Source: Lucifuga dentata
Taxonomy: Eukaryota > Chordata > Actinopteri > Ophidiiformes > Bythitidae
Direction of reading: 5' to 3'
NCBI GenBank assembly: GCA_014773175.1
Contig: VXCM01000789.1
Location: 1 to 64,000, forward strand
DNA length: 64,000 nt
The notes beneath the pieces are model-generated. The model worked only from the letters and a program-made list of their open reading frames with translations, ran no database searches and was not told where the DNA came from. Position numbers and translations under genes: made by a program. Every line of letters starts with the position of its first letter. The first letter of the stretch is position 1. Positions 1-13,764 of the stretch are shown here, in pieces.

Positions 1-553
1 CAGCACTCACCCTGCACAGGACAGACTGGACATCTTTCTTTTTGCCTGAAATACCCCACAGTTACTTCTGCATTCTACAGTAGAACGTTCCAAGATACAC
101 AACACAGGAATATCCATCACCAACTCAAAATGTCTCTGCTCATTTTGAGTTGGTGATGGATATNTGAAACAAACATCATCATTTCTGGTCTGGTCTTTGC
201 AGATCATACATGAGCTCTGACACATCTGTAACTGGTTTTAGTTGCTCAGCTACAAGAACCCACTACTACACTGTAAAGCATTTCAGGGTGGTTCAACTTA
301 AAAACATAAGTTCCCTTTCTGCCTTGAAAATGTGAGTTCACTCAACATACAAATCTCTGTTTTAATTGAAACAGAGATTCATTTTATTACTTTTTTTTTT
401 AATTTAACCTTTATTTATGCAGGAGTAGTTCACTGAGCATCAAATGTTCTTTTGCAGAAATGTCCTGCTCACCTATCAGTGTGTGAAAAGTGTAGAAAAT
501 GATTTCTCAATGAACAAAATCAGCAAAAAGTCCCTCAGTTAAAACTTATTAAA

Positions 554-690
554 ACTTCAACAACAAGAGAGCAATATAATCAGAACCTGACAGCAGGGAG
601 GTCACTAAAAGAAAACACACTNCTTCAACAACAAGAGAGCAATATAATCAGAACCTGACAGCAGGGAGGTCACTAAAAGAAAACACACTC
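554..690. repeat. Direct duplication across N622
   Basis: A segment of roughly 65 bp beginning CTTCAACAACAAGAG occurs immediately before and again immediately after the single N at 622. Identity looks complete, which points to two contig ends that overlap but were not merged rather than a biological tandem repeat. Confidence 0.8.
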
Positions 691-1490
691 TCTGATGGTT
701 ACACACCAAAAAGCAGAAAGCATTTCAAATGTAACTCAAACTGCTATAGCAACAAATAAACTTACACAAAGCTACAACATTCACAAAAAGGATTATAACA
801 TATTTACAACAGAAATATTTCCAACAGAACTAGAACTCAAAGCATGTAACAATGTTGCAAGGCATGCTGGGAGAATCAGAGCAGCGTCGCGTGTTATTTA
901 ATCAAAACAATTGATCATTAGTACTCTAAACCAGCCTAAACTCCTGCAATAGTTGACAGTACTTAAAGATTCTTACAGATTTTAAGTTGTATTAACTTTT
1001 ACAAGGTTTTTGAGTATTCCTTACTTTATTTTTCTGAGTGGAGTGTACTATTGGGATTTACGTGTACCAAAATATGTGTTTACGTCATTTATTGATTATC
1101 TTAAGTTGCTTTGTACTACATTTCATGGTGCAATGATATGGCAAAGTTGAGTTTCCCAGCTAAAAATTCATGGCACCTTAATTTTTTTAATTAATTAATT
1201 TATTTATTTTTTTGATTTCCCCTGTTTTGTTTTGTTTTTTAAACCTGATAACTTAAAAAAAAGTAAGTTGAATGAACACTGACAACAGTCCTAAACTTTC
1301 TAATAGACAAGACAACAAATGATTTTAAGTTCAGTTTCTGTAAAACTTAGAGAATTGAGTGCAACATCAAAACTTATCATGATTCTTTGAGTTAAAGAGA
1401 AGAAAGAAGTTCACATAACTAAAGAGGGCTGTTATGTTTTACAGTATACTGTTAGCTAGCTAATGCTTACTAATGTTAAGCTGGTGTAAC

Positions 1491-1617
1491 ATTAGTCTTA
1501 ATTAAGTGTAGATGAACTCAAGAGAAAAAAGATTACCATAAAAGAAAATAATTNATTAGTCTTAATTAAGTGTAGATGAACTCAAGAGAAAAAAGATTAC
1601 CATAAAAGAAAATAATT
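1491..1617. repeat. Direct duplication across N1554
   Basis: About 63 bp beginning ATTAGTCTTAATTAAG is repeated on both sides of the single N at 1554, the same pattern as at 622. Confidence 0.8.
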
Positions 1618-2421
1618 TTTCAGATACACAAGCTTTCATAAACAATACAGAGCTGAAAATTCAAACGAGTCCACTGTTGTGCTAGCTAGGTGTTTGCTAG
1701 GCTGTGTCATTTAATTGAAAATAAATTGCCAAAAACTAAACAATTCATCATCTGGGTAATCAGATGCACAGATTTGGTGTTATGTCTTTAGTATGAATTC
1801 ACTGACCTTTTAGTTTGACTCCAGACAGCAGGATGAATGATAAATACACCATGCTGATGCATCCATGAGGTTCTTGTGTCTCTTCAGAAACTTATTGCTG
1901 CCAGAAAAAAATACTGTTACGTGCTGTAATGTTGTACAGTAGCATACTGTTGAACCTGTTCAAAGTAGTATACTGTGAATCTTAATCTGTCTGTTTTAGT
2001 ACTGGAAGGCATCAAAGTCTACAGTATTTAATTGTATTTGAGAAGAACAGTAAATTACTGTTAGGAATTGGCCGTAATTTTACAGTAATTTTTTACAGTG
2101 TAGTATCAAATTTGAATTTCTCGTGTTTAAGCCGAATCCTGGTTTGCTTTTTGAAATTTGGTAATAAAAACTCAGCTTATACTTGAGTATATGCGGTAGA
2201 TTAATTGATACAAAACAGGCAGCTCAGCATCACAGACGTGTTATTTTTTGTTATGCTGGTAATTTATATACTGACCTCCTGGTAAGGAAAATATGAGAAA
2301 TGTAAAGCCTGGCTGAAGGGAGCCTCTTCAGCCTCATGACTAAACATAGATGTGTACGTACTGTCAGCAAAGGCTTAAAAGGGCAAACTACTCTCATCAC
2401 ACTTCCTTGAACTACCACTAT

Positions 2422-2425
2422 GCGT

Positions 2426-2480
<55 letters not shown>
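2422..2480. repeat. (TG)n microsatellite
   Basis: A nearly pure TG run. A further CA run lies at about 2785-2809. Both generate spurious open frames on the two strands. Confidence 0.9.
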
Positions 2481-2481
<1 letters not shown>

Positions 2482-3359
2482 CTTGAACTTGGCTTACCTT
2501 ACCACTCCTTTTCAGATCTCCCCTTTCTGTCCACACCATCCTGATCCCTAAAAGCATACACACACACACATTCACACACACAGGCATACACACCCTCTCA
2601 CACTGTACATAAAGGTTCAGTCCCACCCTACTGATGCACTCATCTCAGCCCTCCAGCATGTGACACCTCATGCTGGAATGCCAAACAGCCACGAACCCCA
2701 TTGTCAACAGCTCTGAGGAAATACAGGGATATTTTACACATCTATCCCAGCCAAAGTCAGCCTTGTGTTATGCTTACCTTCCTGCACACACACACACACA
2801 CACACACACGCATTCACTTTACACAATCTTGCTTCAAGGGAAGACAACTAGCTTATCCTGCTGGCATAACATTCTACTAGTTATTTAATCCTTTTGTTTT
2901 GCTTTATGAACTCTTGACAGATTGAAAACACATATTCCCGTAAATATTCAGGATTCGAGCATTCCAGCAGAAAGAGGGGATGTTTCTCTTTTGTCATGTG
3001 TAACTGAGTGAAGATCATCAAAGCACTGCAAAACTGGAAACAGACACTGGTTATGGAACAATACCAAGCGCAATCTGAGCAAACCTGCAGTATGTTTTTA
3101 CTACTTATGGAAATGTGCCTCACCTGGGCTTCTTCACAAGAAGCGGCTGAGCAGCTTTGAGCAGAACAAATAGACCTTTATGTGTCTTTATGTAATGCTT
3201 GGAGGGTCTAGGTTCATAAGAGATATGTCACAAACAACAATAGCTCTGTCTCTCACAGGCAAATAAATGTCATGTCATTCTTTATTGAAAAAAGAATACT
3301 GTTCTGGTTATTTCAGTGTAGCGATGGTGTCACACATATGCATGGTAATGTGGCTTATT

Positions 3360-4250
3360 GTTGAGTATAGTCATAGTAACTAAGTGCATATACTCAAGTA
3401 CATAAGTATAAATTTGGGTACTTCAGTTGAATTATTTCCACTTTTTATTTTGCTTAGCGCATATAAAATATTTCTTTTGAGAATGAAACAATGAGTTGAC
3501 ATCTCAGAGAAGCATGTAATCTGTCAAAGAATGGAAATAACCAAAAATGGAGATACAAGGTATTGTATGCATGTATTAGCATGTATTAATGTAACATGGA
3601 ATATGTCTTTTTCGTTTTGAGTATTTTTCCTAATGATACTTGAGTACATTTCAGTGCTAATACTTAACTACTCTTACTTAAAGGACCATACTGTCCATTT
3701 TGCATGTTTGAGCCTAATAGATTCAATTTTCATACATGTTACGTTACTGACAATCATTTCCNCACCCACCTTAAAAATCAATGTTTCACCTGCTAATAGT
3801 TATGCAGCCTTATGAAGTCACGGTCGTTCAAATTTTCTGATGAATGCAGGTCTTCTTTTGGGACTATATTCCCTGGTGGAGACATACATTCACTCCGCAC
3901 TTTTTATTGCACTTAAACACTAAAATGACGTACCTTCGAAAGAAACCTGAACACACGTCTGGCTCATGATGATGGATTACCTATCCCAAGATTGTTTCAA
4001 GTATCAACAAGTTGATTTTAATAGTGTACCAGAATGAACTGAAATCAATGGTGGTCTGGAAGGTAGGAAAAAAACATAATTCACCATTCCAGTAGTATGC
4101 TTTGGGAAATGATTGTCAGTAACGTTATGTATGAAAATTGAATATATTAGGCTCAAACATGCATAATCGCCGGTATGGTCCTTTAAGCATTTTCAGTGCT
4201 CTTTACCTCTAATGGAGTATTTTACCATTAAATAAACGATTTGAGTACTT
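3360..4250. repeat. Older interspersed element split by a TTAA element
   Basis: Both sides of the 3678-4186 element carry related text of the type TACTTGAGTAC / TTTCAGTGCT with repeated short ACTT steps, common in fish DNA-transposon remnants. The left part (3360-3677) and right part (4187-4250) look like one older element into which the TTAA element inserted. Confidence 0.4.
3678..4186 (-). mobile_element. TTAA-flanked miniature inverted-repeat element, copy 1
   Basis: The 509-bp element is bounded by TTAA on both sides, with terminal inverted repeats of about 80 bp (left AAGGACCATACTGTCC, right GGTATGGTCCTT). Both arms carry GCATGTTTGAGCCTAATA and its complement. It has no open reading frame, so it is non-autonomous. 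Its interior runs opposite to copies 2, 4 and 5. TTAA target sites are characteristic of the piggyBac and Kolobok superfamilies; the family itself is not identified. An N lies inside at 3762. Confidence 0.75.
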
Positions 4251-6521
4251 CTACCATCAATCGTCATATAGCCATTAAACCAGTGCATCTTTAAATGGGC
4301 GGCTTATTTCTGTCTGAATATGTATAGACACACACATACAGACTCACAAAAGGCCAGAATAGCACTCTCTCCCTCTCCCACAAAAACACTCAGTGGAATG
4401 ATTACCTGCCTTGCCACTCAGAGGCCATTTGCTGTTACCACAAAGCTGATTATCTCACCCCTACAGGAGGCTGTGTTTTGCGGCTTTGCGATTTTCTCCC
4501 AAATGCCCACACTGCTATTTGTAGAAATTTTACCTAGCTGGCACAAGCTGAAATATGTTTGTGTTTGTGCGTATGTGTGTTTTTTATGCATGCAGTATAT
4601 CTGCGTCTGGGCAAGAGTTTGTGGTGGTGTCTGTGTGTGTGGTGTGTAAAGTGTGTATTTGGCGGGTGGGTGGGTGTTTGTGTGGAATGGAAGGCTGCAG
4701 GAATGGAGGGATGGATGACACAAACAGGCCAGAGTGGTAGGAGGCTGGTGTCAGGGCCCCACTCCCACTGTCAGGCTGGATGCAGTATCTGACAGCTGAC
4801 TGAGAGTCTACAGGCCTCCTCTTTACACAGTCCCACCAAAAGGTCACTACTTCAATCAGATCCACTCTCTAGATGCCTCTCTCTCTCTCTCTCTCTTACC
4901 ACTGCTGAGCCTCAATTTGACCCCTTGATGTGCACTTAGCCATGCTTGACCATATCTTACAGATGGAAGTGTATCTTTCAAACACAAGAAAGCAACTAAA
5001 AAGACTGAATCTGTTCTGTTCTGAAGATTCTAGAGTCTATTACTTCTATAGAATTGCAACTCTATCTCCAAAGCGGATGGTTACGCATGATGGATGATTC
5101 TTTATGTGTAATTTTGGTGCACTTTGGTGTGTGGAAATTGCCATCCTCAAAGTCATACTTGGCTCATTGCTTCAACCTTTTAAATTTTCAGGACCTTTAA
5201 TTTCTTCTCAATTCATTCTCAGGTCTCTAATTTGCCTTCACACACACATCAGGCACTCTCGATATCCTGCAGCCTACCACCTGCCAAGGGTAAAATTTTT
5301 TCTCTGCGGCTACATAAAAATAGTAGATCAGATATTATTTTACATAACAGGTCTGGGAAGATTACTTTCTGTATTAGATTGCAACTCATAAATACCATGT
5401 GATTATTTCTAGATTGCTTTACATCTGAAATGCTGAGCAGGCAAAGACTATTCTTAATGACAGAGTATATTTAAAATAACTATTTGCTATCTATAATAAT
5501 GCTGTAAATGATAATTGCGATCCAAAACACAACTAGAGCCTGCACAGCATAGGCAGGAAGAAATATGATAGACAAGTTTCAGCTTATTTGGTTTACAGAA
5601 TATATATATATTGCACGTAGGTAATCCAACATGCAATCTGTTTTTGGCTTAAATTTAAGGTTTATGTAATTGTTACACCTTTGCACCCTCACAGTGTGGC
5701 ATCTGTCACACCTCCGTTTTACGCAGAACTGCCTTATTATTCACCTATTTCTTCGTTATCACGCCTGATAAATTAACAGGTCTCCTATTCTGTGAACAGC
5801 ATGAATGAAATGTGTGGCACATGTGAAGCATGTCCCACGATTTTGTCTGAAATCAGAGGCTAAAAAAGTACAATGATGAAGTCTTAAAGACATAAAGAGG
5901 CTTTGTGACAGAGAATCCACTAACAAACTCAGACGGAGAAAAGTCATTCCATATCATCCATACCACTGATGACTAAGCTTGTATTCACGAGGAGCTCTGA
6001 AGGCAGGACATTCATCAGCCTACATAAGAACATCATGTTATTTTACAGATTTGCATGTCGTGTTTGAGCCTTTGCCTGTACATAAAGAAAATCTCTCGTG
6101 TCCTGATTTGTCCCTTTGGCTTTATGATTCATTTTATTGCTCACTGTGTGACTGTGAAACTTTCCCGCTACAATGACAGCTGCCTGGGCACAAGCCCACA
6201 ATTATCCCAGGCTGTTACTGCCAAGATGAAGGCCCAAATCTATTTCTTGGTCACAGCATGATTTAAACTTTGGTCAAGGTTTTAAGTTAAAACTGTGTAG
6301 CTGTTATATTGATACCAGAGAGGATACACACCGGCCGTACCTTGTTGCTTCTGCCATGGAGGTTCTGTTTTTACCTGCGTCTGCTGGTTTGTTTATTTGT
6401 TAGCAGGATTACTCAAAAACTCTGACCTAATTTTGACAAAAGTTGGCAAACACATGGAGCATGGCCTAAGGAGGAACTCGTAAAATTTTTGTGCCAATCC
6501 AGATCCAGGAATTTTAAGAGG

Positions 6522-6555
<34 letters not shown>

Positions 6556-7492
6556 CTTTTTGTGGTGCTGTGTCACCACCAAACTCAATGACAAAAAATA
6601 AAAAATCAGACATATTTATCCTATGATAGATCTATCTATAGATGAAGTTTGGTCCTAATTGGAGCAATTTTAAAAACAAGTATTTCATATAACCAAAAAA
6701 TAAAAAAAATAAAATAAAATAAAAAACATGATGTTTTATTATTATTAGAATAGTGTTTCTGCTCTAATTCTAGTTTGTGCAGTATGGTGGTGTGATGGAG
6801 GATGAATTTCTCCACTAAACTGTGTAATCACAAAACTTACTATCAGAACAAGACAAATTTTGATTTGGCTTGTTCAGCCTTGGCAATGGGTATAGGTGCC
6901 ATACTAATTTTGTGGAGAAAGCTGAAATCACAGCAGAAAATACAGATCCACAATCATTTTAGAAGTGAGATCATCATAAATACAATGATTCACATGGGCT
7001 GGGCTAGTCCAGGTCTCCATTTCTTTATCCCTGTTATGGTCGACTTAGTAAATATAGCCCAATGAGTTGCTTTGTGCTCCAGTCCCACTCAAAGATGACA
7101 CCATGAATCGTCATAGACTGTATCATGTTATTCTCCACTGGGTGCAGACTGTGCAATCTTTTAATTACAGTACACGGCTCTTCATAGCAGATAGAATGTG
7201 ACTTCTCATAGACCTCATCAGACCTAAAACATCCATGAGTGGCTTTTCAGTAAGAGCTCCTCTAGAGTCATCGTGCTTTATTAGTATACAACACTCTATT
7301 GCTTCAATATCAATGTACAGTACTTTAACATGGGACATTAAGCCATGTGGCTGAAGTACTTTGACATTTTAAAGTAATGCTTGTCCTCCTCTTGAGGTAA
7401 AAGTGAAAAATAATTTTAAAAAAATATATAAACTCAAAATCTGTCCACCAGAAATCTCAATCTGGGGATGGTAGAGGATTGAAACTGATCTA
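4251..7492. other. Gene-free spacer
   Basis: No gene is supported. It contains a TG/GT-rich low-complexity stretch (4555-4690), a short (TC)n run near 4880, a repeat fragment at 6345-6560 and otherwise AT-rich unique-looking DNA. Confidence 0.6.
6345..6560 (+). repeat. Interspersed repeat fragment
   Basis: The text from GGAGGTTCTGTTTTTACC through GTTAGCAGGATTACTCAAA is of a kind I recognise as dispersed in fish genomes, related in its head to the element at 39916. It runs into a T tract of about 34 bases. Family not assigned. Confidence 0.4.
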
Positions 7493-8121
7493 TTAAAAGA
7501 CCATACCAGTGATCATGCATGTTTGAGCCCAATATAGTTTACCATCCTATATATATATATACTATACTTTACTATCCACATACACATTACATTACTGATA
7601 CCCATTTCTCAAAATATATTATATATTTATTATTATATTTAGCTGAAAATTTTATAATTTTTTCCTACTTTCCAGACTGCCATTGGTTCAATTCATTCCA
7701 GTGCTCTGTAAAAATCAACTTGTAGACTTAAAACATGCTTGAGATAAGTAATCCATCACAATGTCTATTAAATCTTTTTTTGTTTTTTTAGTTACTTTAT
7801 TTAACTGCTCCAACTTGGAGAACATTGTGTCTCCACCAGAGAATACAGTCCCAGGAGAAGACAGCTTTTACTGAGAAATTAAAATGACCATCCCCTCTAC
7901 AATCATGCATAAGAGTAAGGCGGCGAAACATTGAATTTTGAGGTGTGTGTATCACCTAATCATTTGATTTTGAAAGACTGGGGGATTTGAAAAAAAAAAA
8001 AAAACAAACAGGAAAACTAAAATATGGTTTTGTTTTTTAAATTGGTTGTCAGTAATGTGCCATACATGCAGGTTGTATATATTGGACTCAAACATGCATG
8101 ATTGTTGGTATGGTGCTTTAA
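7493..8121 (+). mobile_element. TTAA-flanked miniature inverted-repeat element, copy 2
   Basis: TTAA lies at both ends, with the left arm starting AAGACCATACCAGTGAT and the right arm ending GGTATGGTGCTT. The interior includes CCAGGAGAAGACAGCTTTTA, shared with copy 4. The element is about 629 bp and has no coding capacity. Confidence 0.7.
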
Positions 8122-9590
8122 AGTCAACTACTTTCTCTAATTAAGCAACAAATCTGATTTACTTTTTGATAACAAGGATGTTTAAAGTCAGGAGAAAATG
8201 GAATGGAACAAGGCTTGGTTTCCCATCATAAATCTGGATTAAAGCAGAAGTGGTGGTTTTGACGCGACTATTTTATCTTGCCTGTCTGAAGTGTTACTAA
8301 CACACCTCTCCAGACCCTGAGGCTGACTGATGAGTAAGAGTAGGAAAACAGAACAGAGAGCAGGATATATGTGTTTGTGTATAAGGAGTTCTGAACCTTT
8401 TATTAATGGATACTGACCTAAATGTCAGCCTACCAACTCACAAAACACAGTGTGGATATTCTTTGTTGGGAGTTTTAAAATTATGAAACATCATGAAATC
8501 CATGAATTTTTCCTGTGTTGAAAATTTCTCAGAAGAGATGCAGTAAGATCAACTTAGATTTTACATTTTAGAACATAAGAGACCAAAGGAATTGAGAAGC
8601 CCATGTACACAATTTATCTGCAAAAACAGGTAGTAACATCATGAATGTTTGTGTGGTCACAAGAGTGTTTGTGTTCAAACACTGGTGTAAGGGTGTCCTT
8701 CCACTTGTTAAGGGATATACAGAGTTTTGAAATTCAAAATAAACTGGTTGTGGTTTCAGCTCTGAAAGCCTTAAGTCAGCACGTGTATGTTAAGTCTACG
8801 CCTCCTGGTGTAGCTCTGAGCTCTAAACTTGTGGTTATGAAACAAGAGAAAAGCCCAGTTTTCCACAGGACGGGTAGTGAAGGACTGTTTTTGGCATCGG
8901 CAACGAGGCCTGAGGTCATCGCTCATAACAAAGGAACTGCCAACACATTTTAAGCAAATCAAATGAGCAAATGAGAGTTTGTAGCAACAGGATTTAGACA
9001 GGACCATAGTGCCATTCTGACCAGAGGTGAATAACCTCTCATCAATTGCAATATCTAACATACAATGTACAACACACCACCAAAAAAAAAAAANAAAAAA
9101 AAAAAAGAAAAAAAAAAAGAAAAAAAATTATGCAGTCCAGTGTGGCTGTTTCAAATACAATGCCTTCCCAGTGGTTTGATGAAAAGTTGAATTTAAAAAA
9201 GAAGAAAATCAGTATCTGAAAGGCTGTTATAATGTCTGATATCTGCTGCCACCAAGTGGAGATGTACAGTCACTACATAGCAAAACTGCCTTGAGACACT
9301 CAGGTAAATTGGGTAACTTTTTCCACGTAACATGGACAGTCATATCTGACTTAATAGGAAACCATTTCCTGGTTTAAAAAAAAAAAAAAACAAGCCCAAT
9401 TGCTGAAATCTGTCATGCTGATTTTCTTTTTGTGCAACTATGTAGTTTGTATTGTAGCAAAATGATGAAATATACTGGATAGACAAAAATTATGTAACCA
9501 CCACAAACTCATCTGTGTCATTATGAATCAGTAATTACATCAGAGTAGCAGGAGGAGATTTAAAGAAAACAGCAACTCTGCTTAATTCCA
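8122..9590. other. Gene-free spacer
   Basis: Nothing supportable as a gene. An A-rich run with an N sits at 9082-9126. An open frame at 8645-8953 has no family resemblance or splice context that I can see. Confidence 0.5.
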
Positions 9591-9596
9591 AATAAA

Positions 9597-9602
9597 TTTA
9601 TT
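9597..9602 (-). terminator. Poly(A) signal of atp5f1d
   Basis: An AATAAA hexamer reads on the minus strand about 240 bp past the stop codon at 9839-9841. It is the first canonical signal downstream and would give a short 3' UTR, as expected for a housekeeping mitochondrial gene. Confidence 0.65.
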
Positions 9603-9838
9603 CGTAATTTCATCCACTGTACAAAGTGAGCCTGGAATCTTCATGGACACTGACGCGACTGGGCTGGGAAACACAAAGGTGGACCATTACCATCAAACAA
9701 TATAAAGGATTACCTAGGAATGAAAAAAACAAAAACTCCATTTCATTTTGCAATATTAAAAAAAACAAAAAAAAACTGGTTCTATTTGTTCAACATCAAT
9801 CAATAAGATTTAGCAGTGGAGGTTATCATACCACAGGT

Positions 9839-12800
9839 CTACTCCAGAGCCTTGACAATGGCCTCATTGGCCTCTATGCTGATCTGAACTTCCGCTCTTG
9901 AAGCCTCGTCAGATGTGCTTGCCAAATCAGCCTGAGCCTTCTCCAGGTTGGCCTTGGCAGCCTAATGAAAGATAAACAGAATGGGTCAAAGAAAAGCAAA
10001 AGGAGAAGCTGCGTAATTCTCACAATTCTGAACATTTTATTGGAAATACAACCATGACAAACATGTCAAGTGTGGGTCACGTTTAACAAACAGCTGATCA
10101 TTGATCATCCTGAAAGAAAAAAAAAAAAAAAAAAAANAAAAAAAAAAAAAAAAAAAGCATAAGGCTACTGCTGGAATAAGAGAGGTGAGGCAGTAAGGGT
10201 CTGCAAAATTTGTAATTGTTCTGAACATCTTTTGAGGTTATCTGGTCTTTTGAGGTTATCTGGGATGTAAAATAGCAGCGGTGGTGAGCAGAAACTGGTA
10301 AGAAAGTGGAGACAGACAAGCAGAGAAAATCCTCTCTGCCTCTTTGCTGTGAAAACTGCATTTGTCACAGTAGTGATTAGAAAGGAGAAATGCCAAACAT
10401 AGCTGGAAGTTAAAGGTCTCCCAGTAGGGATTTGACACATCTGCTATAACTCAACAGTGACTGACCTTTCCCTCCTTATTAACAGTGTGGGCTCATGTGC
10501 ATTGTTGCTGCAGAGGGGAAGACAACGAGCAAATAATAACTCATTTATGGCTATAAAGTCAACTTGACAGTGACACTGGCACAGCCCAAGGTCAGAGAGA
10601 GACACCTCCATCTGACCTGCATGATGGCTCAGCCTAGAATTAACAAGACTGACATTTAAACAAGGACTTAACGCTTGAAGTCCAACTACAAGACCGAACG
10701 CGTGTGCGATCATCAGCAAATGAGATCAAAATGAACAACAGAGAAAAGAAAATCTAATCTGAGGTCAAACAATTGTCTCCTGTCGAAGCGCACTTTCCTC
10801 TCGAGAGTCGGACGACGTTCAACTATCAGTAATAACACACCCGCCACACAAACCTCATTAAAACGTAAAAAATCCATACAGAATTGACTAACACACCGGA
10901 GTGACATTTTGAAGCTGCAATTTGTCAACATTTTGAGTCATCCTGCCAGAGTGAAACTACAAGACGGCATCACGAGGTCTAAACGTGAAAAAAATGTGTT
11001 GCAAAGCAGATGTCTCACTTGAGTAATGACAACAAAGACGTAAAAATCTGACTGTGTGTGTTGTGTGAGAACAAGCGAACGAAGGACATTTAGAGCAGTT
11101 GAGGACATAAACTATTTGTAAAAAAAAATACATATATGTATGCAGTTTATTGGCCTTGCAACAATTTGAATTGATTAAATTGATTAAATGAAGATATCAA
11201 ACCCTGAAGCTGTGTATTTCAGGTATACATACATATCAAAACTTCATCAAAGGATCATTTCATCTTACGGCGTGCCCACCTCCACAGCAAAGCCAAAGCT
11301 CATGGTTATTACAGAGCAACACAATTACCACTTGTTTGAGGACACAAAAGCTGGAATATTCTCTGCTGGATGTCTGCAGGTTTCAGAAAACAAAATTTAA
11401 TTACCTAAATTTTAGAGCAAAACAGTCTGTTTTTGAATGAAAAGAACCTTATTAATGTTCTATAAAAAGCAGAGGAAAACAACCTTAACCTTGTCTGAAA
11501 AAGCTAAAAATTAAAAGTTTCACACATAGCACCGATAATGCTGCAGTGCTGATAATTAGAAACATGAAGCTGTTCGTGGTTTACTATATGGTAGGATGTG
11601 ATAAACTGGCTTTCATTACATGCCAATTGGAAAGGCCCTGCGTACTTGCACAGGGATTATCAGGGATTTAGGCTGATTAGACCTCTTTTTTTAATTTGCA
11701 ATGTCACCAACTTGATATATTTAAGGCCCCTGCACACCATTAGAACATCCACATATTCTAGCTACTTCTTTTCTTTTGTTGACAGATTTGTTTTTCCCGT
11801 TAGAGCCAAGCAACTTACACCTTAATGACTAACAAGTATATGGAGTTTAGTGCTCTCATCACAGATCCACCCAACATCAACATAAGAAGAGATCAAATCA
11901 GCCAAAATACCTGAAAACATTGGTATAAAAGTATAAGCTGTCATGATCCAACAGGTACAATACAGATAACAAGAGTCTGTCTGGGTGTTCCACGGGTGTG
12001 TAACATTTTTAAAATATTAAGATGCAGCTTGGACATCTATCTGCCCCCTTTTGCTTAGATAAAACTAGGCTACACACACACACAAAAAGCACAAAAACAA
12101 AGTGGTGGAGATGCAGTTCCAGCATCAATATGTACTTGCAGGTAGACACTTTACTCACTGCGATGTCCAGCTGGTCCAACGGAACAGCCGCCTCAGCCAG
12201 CAGCTGGACTGAAGAATCAGCGTTGACTGTCACTGACCCACTGCTCACTACACACACATAGACACACACTTTAACAAGAGTTTCTTTTTTCTAACCTGTA
12301 TTCTTAAATATTTCATTTTTTTCTGTTTGCTGTTACTGATTTATACTTGACTTCACTGAATCTTACGATTACGTTTTCAAATTTAGATTTACTTGGCTGT
12401 CTTTGATATTACTATGGATATTAAATACTTTACATTGAGAGACAGAAAGGTAAAGACGTTTAAGCAAGACTATTTCACTGTCACTATATTAACAGATGGT
12501 AATGAGACTGCTATGTTTACTTAATAAAAACATAAACATGAGGCACTAACAGTTATTAGAATCCCAAACAACCAAAGCATCACGATGCATTTGCTTAGCC
12601 CAAAAAATAGACAGGTCACCTGTAGGTGAGCCTGTCCTCTTCACTGACCTGCTTTTGAAAATAACAATCTTACCAAAGTATTTAGCAGAGGAGCCATCCT
12701 CATTGAAGATTGTGACAACGCCAGGCCTGAGCACCTGCAGCGTGGGTACGTGGGCAGGCAGGATACCAAACGCACCGGTCAGCGTGGGCACATCAACCTG

Positions 12801-13764
12801 TTTCACACTGGCCTCTTTGAAAAACACCTGAAGGACAGAAAACATGATATGATTTACTATGAGTCCGTCTCTGCAACATTTCAATGAGCAAATGTCAAAC
12901 ACTACAGCTTCCAAAATAATTAAAGCCAAAGCAACACTAGAATATAACAGTGGAGGTGCTTTACAATGTGGTACTACTACTGTGGAGTGTTTGTGATTTT
13001 GGTAATATTCGTGCATCATAATGTCTTTGTTACAAAATGTTCTCAATATCAAATCAAATTCTCAGTCAGAAAGACTACAGCAGCAAAACTACAGAGGTAG
13101 AGGACTAACTCTTAGTTAAAAAAAAAAAAAAAAAAAAGCTTCTGGAACAAGATGTAACAACTGAAGGAACGTCAAGGTTAGAGATCTATTTTAAACAGTC
13201 ATATATATGGCTGTCAGTGACCGAGCATGGATAGATAACGTGTCAAACTAATAAGCTAACATTATACATTAGCAAATGCCTTATACAAAACTAATCCACT
13301 TTACAAAGCTGGTAAAAATCAGAGTTCAAGTGACCAGCGGCTGCAGTGCTGCTCAAAGATGTTCACATTAGTGAATGACAGCTAGCCTAGCTAACGTAAA
13401 CTCGACATTTACCTGTTAGCTAGCTAAGCTAAATTGATAAACCCTGTGCTATGTATGAATTATATGGATGCTCAGAATGCATAGAATTTATGCAGACGTT
13501 ATGCATTAGTACAAAACTGCAAAATGACCTGTAAGGCTAGTTCTCTGTAAAGTCCATCCAAGCTGACAACAGAATGCTGTGCACAAAGTTAGCTAGCCGG
13601 TTAGCTAGCTGGGCCCGACAAGCCTAGCCAGTAAAGGCTAACCTTACCTCTGTTGGGGAGGCGAAAGTGAAGGACATTTGCGGGGTACCGGTGACGGCCT
13701 CGGCGTAACAGCGAGTCTGCCTCAGCAATGGGAGAGAGCGACGGAGAAATCTTGCTGCCATCAT
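9839..13764 (-). CDS. atp5f1d: ATP synthase F1 subunit delta, mitochondrial (4 coding exons)
   Basis: This is the delta subunit of the mitochondrial F1Fo ATP synthase (bacterial epsilon homologue), part of the central rotor stalk in the matrix, where it couples c-ring rotation to catalysis. Coding exons on the minus strand are 13764-13648, 12827-12674, 12247-12159 and 9961-9839. All junctions are GT-AG, and the phases join to 160 aa (human about 168). Residues 1-20 form an Arg-rich presequence (MMAARFLRRS, then RCY before AEA) typical of a matrix-targeting peptide. Family motifs follow: QMSFTFASPTE, VDVPTLTGAFGILPAHVPTL (beta-sandwich domain), SSGSVTVNADSSVQLLAE, and a C-terminal two-helix domain beginning AAKANLEKAQADL and ending EANEAIVKALE. 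Two ATGs are in tandem (13764 and 13761); the first is taken. Introns are about 820, 426 and 2197 bp. It faces the divergent CBARP gene. The identity is certain; only the transcript ends are inferred. Confidence 0.97.
10117..10156. repeat. Poly(A) tract with gap base in atp5f1d intron 3
   Basis: A long A run is interrupted by a single N at 10137; its true length is unknown. Confidence 0.9.

Larger units (their letters stand above)
1..3359. other. Gene-free spacer with assembly duplications
   Basis: There is no supportable gene. The stretch holds a 23-bp inverted repeat at 110-163, two direct duplications meeting at single Ns (622 and 1554), an A/T-rich region with short ACAGTA/TACTGT palindromes (about 1915-2105) typical of fish miniature elements, and TG/CA microsatellites. 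Confidence 0.6.

Noticed and set aside
12022..12261. Plus-strand frame over ATP5F1D exon 3
   Set aside because: Antisense shadow of a confirmed minus-strand exon.
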